This document shows positions 1 through 6,748 of a stretch of 15,728 nucleotides of DNA, piece after piece; position 1 is the stretch's first letter; every line of letters starts with the position of its first letter. The notes under the pieces are model-generated. The model was given only the letters and a program-made list of their open reading frames with translations, was not told the origin of the DNA and did not search any database. Both the position numbers and the translations under genes were made by a program. Where the stretch lies: contig DASTNK010000150.1 of NCBI GenBank assembly GCA_035720945.1, positions 1-15,728 on the forward strand, read 5' to 3'. Source of the DNA: SCQX01 sp035720945 (GTDB taxonomy: Bacteria > Pseudomonadota > Gammaproteobacteria > Burkholderiales > Burkholderiaceae_B).

Positions 1-1
1 G

Positions 2-388
2 AAGATCAACCCGCTGGGGGGCTGTCTGCCCATGGTCATCCAGGTGCCGGTGTTCATCTCGCTGTACTACGTATTGCTGGCCAGCGTGGAAATGCGCGGC
101 GCGCCCTGGATTCTCTGGATCCACGATCTGTCGGCGCCCGACCCTTATTACATTCTGCCCGCCATCATGATGCTCACGATGTTCTTGCAGATCAAGCTCA
201 ACCCCACGCCCCCCGATCCCACGCAGGCCAAGCTCATGATGTTCATGCCGCTGGTGTTCGGCGGGATGATGTTCCTGTTCCCGGCCGGCCTGGTGCTGTA
301 CTACTGCTTCAACAACACCGTGTCCATCATCCAGCAGCGCTACATCATGCACAAGCTGGACAAGGAAAAGGCCGCGCACGCGCGGTAG
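2..388 (+). CDS. yidC: YidC membrane protein insertase, C-terminal part (5' end outside window)
   Basis: This is the last 128 codons of YidC/Oxa1, the inner-membrane insertase that works alone or with SecYEG to insert and fold membrane proteins. The frame is already open at position 2 and reads KINPLGGCLPMVIQ-PVFISLYYVL, the conserved Oxa1-domain segment. Hydrophobic segments follow (ILPAIMMLTMFLQI and LMMFMPLVFGGMMFLFPAGLVLYYCFNN), the latter containing the family-typical FPAGLVLYY-NN stretch. A short basic tail (KLDKEKAAHAR) ends at TAG 386-388. The first M at position 32 is internal and not the start. In many proteobacteria yidC sits in the rpmH-rnpA-yidD-yidC-mnmE block near the replication origin; here the next gene is convergent and mnmE is absent. 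A strong hairpin terminator follows 12 nt after the stop. Identification is secure. Confidence 0.95.
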   Translation, partial: KINPLGGCLPMVIQVPVFISLYYVLLASVEMRGAPWILWIHDLSAPDPYYILPAIMMLTMFLQIKLNPTPPDPTQAKLMMFMPLVFGGMMFLFPAGLVLYYCFNNTVSIIQQRYIMHKLDKEKAAHAR

Positions 389-400
389 GCCCGCACACGG

Positions 401-438
401 AAAAACCGTCAGTTCGCTCTGAGCTGACGGTTTTTTTT
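401..438 (+). terminator. Rho-independent terminator after yidC, probably bidirectional
   Basis: CCGTCAG (406-412) pairs perfectly with CTGACGG (424-430) around an 11-nt loop. The stem is flanked by A5 (401-405) and T8 (431-438), so the A and T runs can extend it. On the plus strand it is a textbook terminator for yidC. On the minus strand the A5 gives a shorter T5 tract, so the same element could also stop transcription coming from the convergent methyltransferase gene. Confidence 0.9.
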
Positions 439-484
439 CGCCCGGGCGCCACGTGCCGCCGGTTCAAGCGCCCGCGCTTCGACA

Positions 485-520
485 GCCATTCCCGGCGCGG
501 CGCGCCGTAACGGGAATGGC
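485..520 (-). other. 10-bp perfect inverted repeat at the 3' end of the methyltransferase gene
   Basis: GCCATTCCCG (485-494) is an exact inverted copy of CGGGAATGGC (511-520) around a 16-nt GC-rich loop. It begins 10 nt beyond the stop codon of the minus-strand methyltransferase gene. No T-run follows on either strand, so it is not a classical terminator. It may protect the mRNA 3' end, with termination provided by the element at 401-438. Confidence 0.55.
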
Positions 521-530
521 CATAGTGGCG

Positions 531-1193
531 TTATTCCGCCTTGCGCTCCATCAGGTAAGCCACCGTTTCCATGCGGGTGACCCCACGCTCGGCGAAATGC
601 GGCTCCTTGGCCAGGACGTCGCGGCGATCGAGCACATCGATGTCCCACGCCTCGCCATGCAAGGCTTTGACCTCCACCTCAGGCACCGAGAAAGGCGGCC
701 CGTTCATCTCTTCCTGCGGGTATTCCAGCGTGAACAACAATCCACGACAACCCGCCGACAGGCGCGCGTACACACGTTCGGCGTAACGCTTGCGCATCTC
801 CGGAGGCAGCGCGATCAATGCCGCGCGGTCGTAGAAGCCTGCGCAACCCGCGAGGGTGGCGTCGTCCAGCGTCAGGACATCACCGTGGATGATCTCGATA
901 TCACCGGCCACATAGTGGCGCCCCATGGCGGAATCGTGGGTGTCGGGGCGCAGCTTGTTTTCGGCGAAGAACTGCCCGACCGCGAGCTCCGACAGTTCCA
1001 CCCCCAGCACGCGATGGCCCTGCTCCGCGAGCCACAGCATGTCGAGCGACTTGCCGGCCAGCGGCACCAGGACGCGGCTGCCCTTGGGCAGCGCCGCCCG
1101 GGGCCAGTATTTCTGCAGCAAGGGCATGACACGGGTCTGATGAAACCCGATGTGGCCCTCTTGCCAACGCTGCAGCCAGAATTCTGTTTCCAT
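531..1193 (-). CDS. tpm: Thiopurine S-methyltransferase (bacterial TPMT)
   Basis: This 220-residue protein is an S-adenosylmethionine-dependent methyltransferase of the TPMT family. Bacterial members methylate thiopurines and can methylate selenium and tellurium compounds. Family marks run in order: METEFWLQRWQEGHIGFHQ at the N-terminus, the SAM-binding segment VLVPLAGKSLDM (residues 41-52), GVELSE (64-69), the GRHYVAGDIE strand region (91-100) and YDRAALIALPPEMR (121-134). Length is normal for bacterial TPMT. From memory most bacterial relatives have Cys at the position of Ala46 in the PLxGKS motif. The ATG at 1193 is preceded by an AAGGTGG ribosome-binding site about 6 nt upstream. It lies alone, convergent to yidC and downstream of, but separate from, the ABC operon. 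The natural substrate cannot be told from sequence. Confidence 0.92.
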   Translation of the reverse strand: METEFWLQRWQEGHIGFHQTRVMPLLQKYWPRAALPKGSRVLVPLAGKSLDMLWLAEQGHRVLGVELSELAVGQFFAENKLRPDTHDSAMGRHYVAGDIEIIHGDVLTLDDATLAGCAGFYDRAALIALPPEMRKRYAERVYARLSAGCRGLLFTLEYPQEEMNGPPFSVPEVEVKALHGEAWDIDVLDRRDVLAKEPHFAERGVTRMETVAYLMERKAE

Positions 1194-1258
1194 GTATCCA
1201 CCTTCACACCGAATGAGTCATGGGTGGATGGTACTACGCTCGGCAGACACATCGCATC

Positions 1259-1286
1259 AAACGCAAAGCCGCCACCCGGTGGCGGC
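1259..1286 (-). terminator. Probable terminator of the minus-strand ABC operon
   Basis: GCCGCCAC (1268-1275) pairs with GTGGCGGC (1279-1286), a very GC-rich 8-bp stem with a 3-nt loop. Read on the minus strand it is followed by TTTGCGTTT (1267-1259), an interrupted T tract. It lies about 96 nt past the stop of the last permease gene and before tpm. The interrupted T tract makes it weaker than the yidC terminator. Confidence 0.5.
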
Positions 1287-1292
1287 GGAGAA

Positions 1293-1355
1293 CGGTTCTT
1301 GCGCCGTTGAGGATGAATCTTGTGCGATTGAGGGTGGTTCTCGTGCCGTGGGTGA
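1293..1355. repeat. Three degenerate 21-bp tandem repeats
   Basis: Units at 1293-1313, 1314-1334 and 1335-1355 align without gaps around a shared core GGTTCTTG-GCCGTTGAGG, with several substitutions per unit. They lie between the last permease gene and the putative operon terminator, so they would be in the operon 3' UTR. Because 21 is a multiple of three, every frame shows a 7-residue periodicity, but no coding function is supported. No function is recognised. Confidence 0.5.
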
Positions 1356-1382
1356 AGCGCCGGGTTTCCGCTTGCCGGCGGC

Positions 1383-2258
1383 CTATTCCTTGATTGCGCC
1401 AGTCATGCCCGACACGTAATACTCGACGAAGAACGAGTAGATGACCGCCACCGGCAACGACCCCAGCAGCGCGCCCGCCATGAGTTCGCCCCAGTGATAG
1501 ACATCGCCCTCGATCAGTTCGGTGACCATGCCCACGGGAACGGTCTTCATTTCTGAGGACGAAATGAACGTCAAGGCGTAGATGAACTCGTTCCACGACA
1601 GGGTGAAGGCGAAGATGCCCGCCGAAATCAGCCCCGGCACCGACAACGGCAGGATGATCTTCACCAGGATCTGCCAGCGCGTGGCGCCGTCGATGAGCGC
1701 GCACTCTTCCAGTTCGTAGGGAATGGAGCGGAAATACCCCATCAGCAACCAGGTGCAGAACGGAATGAGGAATGTCGGGTAAGTAAGGATGAGCGCCCAG
1801 CGGGTGTCGAACAACCCCAACTGGAACACGATGGACGCCAACGGGATGAACAGGATGGAGGGCGGCACCAGGTAGGCGAAGAAGATGGCCAGACCCACCT
1901 GTTTGGAGCCCTGGAAACGCAGCCGCTCTATCGCATAGGCGCCGAACACGCCGGCCGCCAGCGACACAAAGGTGGCGGCGATCGACACGATGAGCGTGTT
2001 GACCATCCAGCTGGGAAACGGCGTGTTGAAGATCAGGTCCTTGAAATGCTGCAGCGTGGGCGCGATGACCCAGAACGGGTTGCTGGTGTGCAGCGCCAAT
2101 TCCGAGGCTGGCTTGAAAGCCGTGATCACCATCCAGTAGAACGGGAACAGCAGGATGAACACGAAAATGCCCAGCGGAATGTAGATGGTCACCCAGCGCC
2201 GCGGCAGCGATTGCAGGTACTCCATGCCCTGAGGCTCGTCCTTGGACTTGTCCTTCAT
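1383..2258 (-). CDS. Carbohydrate ABC transporter permease, MalG type
   Basis: This 291-residue inner-membrane protein belongs to the MalG/CUT1 group of binding-protein-dependent permeases. About six hydrophobic segments are visible (near residues 24-47, 85-108, 121-147, 154-174, 206-230 and 259-283). The cytoplasmic EAA loop that contacts the ATPase reads EECALIDGATRWQ starting at residue 184, followed by LP-S-PG. The N-terminus has a charged pre-segment (MKDKSKDEPQ) as in other MalG proteins. The ATG overlaps the stop codon of the preceding permease gene by four bases (ATGA, 2255-2258), with a G-rich sequence just upstream, indicating translational coupling. It is the last gene of the operon. 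The family is certain; the substrate is not. Confidence 0.92.
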   Translation of the reverse strand: MKDKSKDEPQGMEYLQSLPRRWVTIYIPLGIFVFILLFPFYWMVITAFKPASELALHTSNPFWVIAPTLQHFKDLIFNTPFPSWMVNTLIVSIAATFVSLAAGVFGAYAIERLRFQGSKQVGLAIFFAYLVPPSILFIPLASIVFQLGLFDTRWALILTYPTFLIPFCTWLLMGYFRSIPYELEECALIDGATRWQILVKIILPLSVPGLISAGIFAFTLSWNEFIYALTFISSSEMKTVPVGMVTELIEGDVYHWGELMAGALLGSLPVAVIYSFFVEYYVSGMTGAIKE

Positions 2259-3154
2259 TTGTCACCCCCCCGTTGCCAAGCGCGGCGCTGCAGGCCGAAG
2301 TACGAAAACAGGATGGCCCCCAGCAGGAACGGGATCATCAGGATGGCCAGCGCGGCGCCCTCGCCCAGCGCCCCGCCCGGAATGGCGCGCTGGTACGACA
2401 GCGTCGTCATGAGTTGCGTGGCGTTCACCGGACCGCCGCGCGTCAGCACGTACACCAGCTGGAAGTCGGTGAACGTGAACAACACCGAGAACGTCGTGAC
2501 CACCGCGATGATGGGCGTGAGCAGTGGCAGCGTCACGTAGCGGAACTGCTGCCATGGCGTGACCCCGTCGATGGAGGCCGCCTCGTACAAGGCGGGCGAG
2601 ATCGTCTGCAACCCCGCGAGCAGCGTGATGGCGAAGAACGGGATGCCGCGCCAGATGTTGGCCATGACGATGGACAACCGCGCCATCCACGGGTCGCCCA
2701 GGAAATTGATGTAGTGGTGAATGAGCCCCATCTTGACCAGCGCCCAGCTGATGATGGAGAACTGGGGATCGTACAACCACCAGAACGCCAGCGCCGACAA
2801 CGCCGTGGGCACGATCCAGGGCAGCAATATCACCGAACGGAAGAATGCCTGCAGACGCAGCTTGCGATTCAGCAGAATGGCCAGCCACAAACCCAGCGCG
2901 AACTTGCAGGCGCAAGCGACAACCGTGTAGAGCACGGTGTTGAACAAGGCGAGCTGCGAGAGCGGGTCGCCGACCAGATACGCATAGTTGCCAAGGCCGA
3001 TCCAGTGGCCGTTGCTGCCTATGGTGGCGTCGGTGAACCCGAGCCAAACGCCCAATCCCAGCGGATACGTCAGGAAAAACAGCAGCAACAGGGCCGACGG
3101 CACCATGAAGAGCCAGCCCAGCACATTGTTGTTGTTCAGTACGCGAGATAGCAT
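2255..3154 (-). CDS. Carbohydrate ABC transporter permease, MalF/UgpA type
   Basis: This 299-residue permease forms the heterodimeric membrane channel with the MalG-type partner encoded next. Hydrophobic segments lie near residues 11-38, 70-95, 107-127, 160-182, 211-235 and 266-287. The EAA loop reads EAASIDGVTPWQQFRYVTLP (191-210), with the conserved Ala, Gly and Pro positions. The frame is open much further upstream, but the ATG at 3154 (MLSRVLNNNNVLGW) is chosen. It has an AGAGGA ribosome-binding site 5 to 6 nt upstream, gives the family length and begins just before the first membrane helix. The upstream extension is low-complexity basic sequence running through a hairpin. It overlaps the next gene by 4 bp and follows the binding-protein gene after a 109-bp gap containing a 15-bp perfect stem-loop. 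Confidence 0.92.
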   Translation of the reverse strand: MLSRVLNNNNVLGWLFMVPSALLLLFFLTYPLGLGVWLGFTDATIGSNGHWIGLGNYAYLVGDPLSQLALFNTVLYTVVACACKFALGLWLAILLNRKLRLQAFFRSVILLPWIVPTALSALAFWWLYDPQFSIISWALVKMGLIHHYINFLGDPWMARLSIVMANIWRGIPFFAITLLAGLQTISPALYEAASIDGVTPWQQFRYVTLPLLTPIIAVVTTFSVLFTFTDFQLVYVLTRGGPVNATQLMTTLSYQRAIPGGALGEGAALAILMIPFLLGAILFSYFGLQRRAWQRGGDK

Positions 3155-3185
3155 GGACGTCCTCTGAACGGTTTTGTTCCCGCGC

Positions 3186-3226
3186 CGTCCCGGCGACCCC
3201 TCCATATTGGTGGGGTCGCCGGGACG
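3186..3226 (-). other. Large intercistronic stem-loop between binding-protein and permease genes
   Basis: CGTCCCGGCGACCCC (3186-3200) is the exact inverted copy of 3212-3226: a 15-bp perfect GC-rich stem with an 11-nt loop in which CCA and TGG can also pair. It lies 37 nt beyond the stop of the binding-protein gene and 31 nt before the permease start. No T-run follows on the minus strand. Such stems between a binding-protein gene and its permease genes, as in malE-malF, are known to protect the upstream mRNA and raise binding-protein yield. That role is inferred here. Confidence 0.8.
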
Positions 3227-3263
3227 AGCCGGGCGACCTCGGGCGAGCCCCCCGTTCATCGCC

Positions 3264-4580
3264 CTACGCCTTGTAATAGCGCTTGGCCCGCTCGGCCGCT
3301 TCGGCCGCCGCCTGCTTGGGCGTCTTGGAGCCACTGACCGCGCCGGCGAACATGTCGACGACCACATAGTCGGCCATGACCGCCGCCGATGCCGGCCCCA
3401 GAGGCCCGTCGTAACCGTTGTCGAGCATGATGGCCGCCGAATCGGCGAACACCTTGGCCTTGGGGTTGTTCCAGACCGGGTTCGCCGCATAGGCCTTGAG
3501 CGGCTGGCTGACGTAGCCGATGGCGGCTTCCATCCAGGGGTTGTACTGGGCCGCCTCCATCATGAACTGCGTATAGGCCTTGGTGGCATTCGGAAACTTG
3601 GAGTACTTGAACAGCATCATCTGCGTGATCTGCATGAGCTCGGTGTGCTTGCCGGTGGTCCCCACCGGCAGGTGCGCATGCACGATGTCGTTGGCGATGG
3701 CCTGCAGCTTCGGATCTTTTGAGTTCTTCGCCGCGTAGTACACCGAAATGCCGTTGGCCGTGAGACTCAGTTGGCCATCGAGGAAGGCCTTGTTGTTGGA
3801 TGAATCGTTCCAGCCGAGCGTACCCGGAATGAAAGTCTTGTAGAGTTCGGTGGCGTACTCGAGCGCGGCGATGGTCTCGGGCGACTGGATGACGACCTGC
3901 CCCTTGGGATTGACCATCATGCCGCCATGCGACCACAACAGCCAGTGCGCGAAATTGTTCGCGTCCCCCACGGCGTGGCCCAGCGCGAAGCCGGACGGCG
4001 TGCCCTTGGCCTTGAGCGCCTGGCACAGCTTGAGGAACCCGGGAAGGTCTTCAGGCACTTTTTCGAAGCCGGCCGCCTTCACCAGGCTGTCGCGGCTGAC
4101 CAGGGCGTTGCCCACCACCCCCAGCGGAATGGCGATCCACTTGCCTTTGCGCATGCCGTACATCTTGCAGACGTCGTACCAGCCGCCGTACTTCTTGCCC
4201 AGGTAGTCGGCCAGATCGGTGACGTCCATGAGCTTGTCGGGAAACTGTTCCGGGTCGTCGAACCAGCCCAGGATGATGTCGGGCCCGCTGCCCACTCGCG
4301 CCGCCAACGCGGCCTTGGCGCGCACATCTTCCCAGCCCACGTGGTCCACCTGCACCGGAATGCCGGTCTGCTGGGTGAACTTCTTGGTGTTGGCGTTCCA
4401 GAGGTCTTCGTCGCCCTGTACGAACCGCCGCCACCGCAGCACATGCACCTTCGCGCCTTTTTCAGGGGTGTAATTGAGCTTGGTGCCCGCGTCGGCCGCG
4501 AGGGCCGGGCCGGCCAGGGTCGATGTCGCCGCCGCGGCGGCGGTGGACACCAGGAAGTCGCGTCTTGTGAATTTAGCCAT
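3264..4580 (-). CDS. Extracellular solute-binding protein of a carbohydrate ABC importer (family 1), Tat-type signal
   Basis: This 438-residue periplasmic protein would capture the substrate and deliver it to the adjacent MalF/MalG-type permeases. It begins with a twin-arginine signal: TRRDFLV at residues 5-11, a hydrophobic Ala/Thr stretch, and an ALA-AD cleavage site near residues 26-30. The mature part has the look of family 1 binding proteins (for example GWEDVRAKAALAARVGSGPDIILGW and AIPLGVVGNALVSRDSL), with a Trp/Tyr-rich character usual for sugar binders. No lipobox Cys is present. The ATG at 4580 follows a strong AAAGGAG ribosome-binding site 6 to 7 nt upstream. It lies 72 bp after the ATPase gene. 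Use of Tat suggests folding, or partner or cofactor binding, before export. The ligand is unknown; context suggests a sugar or sugar acid. Confidence 0.9.
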   Translation of the reverse strand: MAKFTRRDFLVSTAAAAATSTLAGPALAADAGTKLNYTPEKGAKVHVLRWRRFVQGDEDLWNANTKKFTQQTGIPVQVDHVGWEDVRAKAALAARVGSGPDIILGWFDDPEQFPDKLMDVTDLADYLGKKYGGWYDVCKMYGMRKGKWIAIPLGVVGNALVSRDSLVKAAGFEKVPEDLPGFLKLCQALKAKGTPSGFALGHAVGDANNFAHWLLWSHGGMMVNPKGQVVIQSPETIAALEYATELYKTFIPGTLGWNDSSNNKAFLDGQLSLTANGISVYYAAKNSKDPKLQAIANDIVHAHLPVGTTGKHTELMQITQMMLFKYSKFPNATKAYTQFMMEAAQYNPWMEAAIGYVSQPLKAYAANPVWNNPKAKVFADSAAIMLDNGYDGPLGPASAAVMADYVVVDMFAGAVSGSKTPKQAAAEAAERAKRYYKA

Positions 4581-4652
4581 GTCTCTCTCCTTTGGTCAGG
4601 GAAAATTCCCGTGCAAATCAGTCATGCATGCCTGTGATCCCCGTGAAAATCG

Positions 4653-5735
4653 TTACTGCCGTAAAACCTTGCCGGATTCGGCATCGAACAGGTGCGCGTG
4701 CCCCACGTCCGGCAACAGGTGCATCGTGTCACCGGGCCTCAGGTCGTGGCGCTCGCGAAACACCGCGATGAGTTCGGTGGAATCGATCTCGGTATGGACT
4801 TCGGTATTGGCGCCAGTGGGCTCTATGACCGTGACGCGCGTCTTCAGCCCCTGCCCGTCGGGCGCCAGCGACAGATGCTCGGGCCGCATGCCGTAAACAA
4901 CGCGCTGCCCGTCGTGCCCGGCGCCGCTGGCCGCGTGCGGCAGCGGCAGACGCGCCCCGCCGGAGAGCTCCACGTGATCGCCACCGGCCACGCGGCGCAA
5001 TACCCCCGGCACGAAATTCATGGCGGGTGACCCGATGAAGCCGGCGACGAAAAGGTTGTCGGGGCGGTCGTAAAGATCGAGCGGCCGCCCGCATTGCTCC
5101 ACCCTGCCGTCGTTCATGACGACGATGAGATCGCCCATGGTCATGGCCTCGATCTGGTCGTGGGTGACGTAGACCGACGTGGTGCGCAGGCGCTGATGCA
5201 GCGCCTTGATTTCGGCCCGCATCTGCACACGCAGCTTGGCGTCGAGGTTGGAGAGTGGCTCGTCGAACAGGAACACCTGGGGGTTGCGCACGATGGCCCG
5301 CCCCATGGCGACACGCTGGCGCTGCCCGCCGGACAGCTGGCGCGGATAGCGCTGCAACAACTGCGCCAGCCCCAGGATTTCCGACGCGCGGTCGACACGC
5401 TGCTTGACCTCGATGCGGTCCGTCTTGGCCAGTATGAGCGAAAACGCCATGTTGTCGTAGACCGTCATGTGCGGGTAGAGCGCGTAATTCTGGAACACCA
5501 TGGCGATGTCGCGCTCTTTCGGGGGCATGTCGTTGACGACCTGATCGGCGATGAGGATCTGCCCATCGGAGATTTGCTCCAGCCCCGCGAGCATGCGCAA
5601 CAACGTGGATTTCCCGCACCCCGAGGGCCCCACCAGCACCGCGAACTGGCCATCGTCGATGTTGATGTCGACGCCACGTATCACCTGGGTTCCGCCGAAG
5701 CTTTTCTGTACTCCCCGAATCTGCACCGATGCCAT
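4653..5735 (-). CDS. ABC transporter ATP-binding protein, MalK/UgpC type
   Basis: This 360-residue ATPase drives the importer. Motifs in order: Walker A GPSGCGKST (36-44), Q-loop Gln82 (VFQNYALYPHM), signature LSGGQRQRVA (134-143), Walker B VFLFDEP (155-161), D-loop SNLDAKLR, and switch His192 (THDQIEAMTM). The C-terminal third is the TOBE/OB regulatory domain seen in MalK and UgpC, including GMRPEHLSLAPDG. Length is typical. The ATG at 5735 follows AAAGGA 7 nt upstream. It sits 27 bp after the hydroxyacid dehydrogenase gene and upstream of the binding-protein gene, so the ATPase, binding protein and both permeases form a complete CUT1 importer transcribed together with catabolic enzymes. Confidence 0.95.
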   Translation of the reverse strand: MASVQIRGVQKSFGGTQVIRGVDINIDDGQFAVLVGPSGCGKSTLLRMLAGLEQISDGQILIADQVVNDMPPKERDIAMVFQNYALYPHMTVYDNMAFSLILAKTDRIEVKQRVDRASEILGLAQLLQRYPRQLSGGQRQRVAMGRAIVRNPQVFLFDEPLSNLDAKLRVQMRAEIKALHQRLRTTSVYVTHDQIEAMTMGDLIVVMNDGRVEQCGRPLDLYDRPDNLFVAGFIGSPAMNFVPGVLRRVAGGDHVELSGGARLPLPHAASGAGHDGQRVVYGMRPEHLSLAPDGQGLKTRVTVIEPTGANTEVHTEIDSTELIAVFRERHDLRPGDTMHLLPDVGHAHLFDAESGKVLRQ

Positions 5736-5762
5736 GCAATATTCCTTTGTGAGTGCCGCGGT

Positions 5763-6728
5763 TCAACTTCCGGTTGCTGCGCCTTCCACCACCACATAAG
5801 ACGGGCGCCCCTTACGGGCCCAGTCGACCAGATTCTGCGCCGCCTTACGGCGCAATTCCTTTTCCGCCACCACGGAGTAGAACGCCGCGTGTGGCGACAA
5901 CAGGACCCTGGGATGCTGCACGATTCGAGCGCCGAATTCCGGAGGCTCGACCGGCAGCACGTCGAGCGCCGCGCCGTCCAGCCTTCCCGCATCGAGCGAC
6001 GCGAGCAGGTCATCCGCGTCGACCACCGGGCCGCGCGCGGTGTTGACCAGCACGGAACCCGGCTTCATCAGCCCCAGCCACTTGGCATTGACGATACCGC
6101 GGGTTTCATCATTGAGCGGCACATGCAACGAGATGGCGTCGGCCAGGGAAAACAATTCTTCCATAGAAACGCGCTCGACGTAAGCAGGGAAGTCCCCATC
6201 AATGATATACGGATCGCAGGCGACGACCCGCGCGAAGCTGTTGCGGCCAATGTGCGCCATGCGTTTGCCGATGCGCCCCAGGCCCAGGATGCCCAGCGTC
6301 ATGTCGGACACGCGCCGCATGGGCCCGGCCGAGGTGAAATGCCAGACCCCCGCCTTGATGTCGCGATCGTAGAAGACCACGTGCCGCAGCAACGCCAGTG
6401 TCATGGCCAACGCATGCGTGGCCACCTCGCCCACCCCGTAATCAGGGGAGTTTCCCACCCACACACCATGATCGCGCGCGTCGGCCAGGTTGATGGTGTC
6501 GAAACCCGCCCCATAGCGGCTGACGACGCGGATGCCCGGGCGCGCGGCGAACACCTTGGCATTGACGGGGGCGTACTGCACCAGCAGCCCCTGGCAGCCT
6601 TCGGATTCGCGGATGACATCGTCCTCGGTGCGGCATTGCGCCGTGACGAGCTCCACGCCGGCATCGGCATAAAACGCCTTTTCCAGATCGAGGTCGGGGA
6701 AATCGTAGTCGGTGATGAGAACTTTCAT
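5763..6728 (-). CDS. D-isomer-specific 2-hydroxyacid dehydrogenase (phosphoglycerate dehydrogenase/CtBP-like)
   Basis: This 321-residue cytoplasmic NAD-dependent oxidoreductase interconverts a 2-keto acid and a D-2-hydroxy acid. The Rossmann motif GLGRIG is at 149-154, and Asp172 (ACDPY) at the end of the second strand suggests NAD(H) preference. The catalytic set Arg232 (NTARGPVVD), Glu261 (VLPVEPP) and His280 (LLSPHAAFYS) is complete. NAD-domain landmarks VSRYGAGFDTIN (69-80) and MKPGSVLVNTARG are also present. There is no ACT domain, so it is not a typical serine-pathway SerA. The ATG at 6728 gives the family length, but its ribosome-binding site is weak, suggesting coupling to the dehydratase gene that ends 20 bp upstream. 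Possible substrates include glyoxylate, hydroxypyruvate or a sugar-derived 2-keto acid; the sequence does not decide. Confidence 0.88.
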   Translation of the reverse strand: MKVLITDYDFPDLDLEKAFYADAGVELVTAQCRTEDDVIRESEGCQGLLVQYAPVNAKVFAARPGIRVVSRYGAGFDTINLADARDHGVWVGNSPDYGVGEVATHALAMTLALLRHVVFYDRDIKAGVWHFTSAGPMRRVSDMTLGILGLGRIGKRMAHIGRNSFARVVACDPYIIDGDFPAYVERVSMEELFSLADAISLHVPLNDETRGIVNAKWLGLMKPGSVLVNTARGPVVDADDLLASLDAGRLDGAALDVLPVEPPEFGARIVQHPRVLLSPHAAFYSVVAEKELRRKAAQNLVDWARKGRPSYVVVEGAATGS

Positions 6729-6748
6729 GTGGCGCCGCCGTCGGCTTG

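Noticed and set aside
1234..2265. A 343-codon minus-strand frame covering the MalG-type permease and its 3' region
   Set aside because: The true permease lies in another frame of the same strand with membrane helices and an EAA loop; this frame is His/Arg/Gly-rich with no motif.
3155..3490. N-terminal extension of the MalF-type permease up to 3490
   Set aside because: It overlaps the binding-protein gene, crosses the intercistronic hairpin, and a good ribosome-binding site supports the start at 3154.
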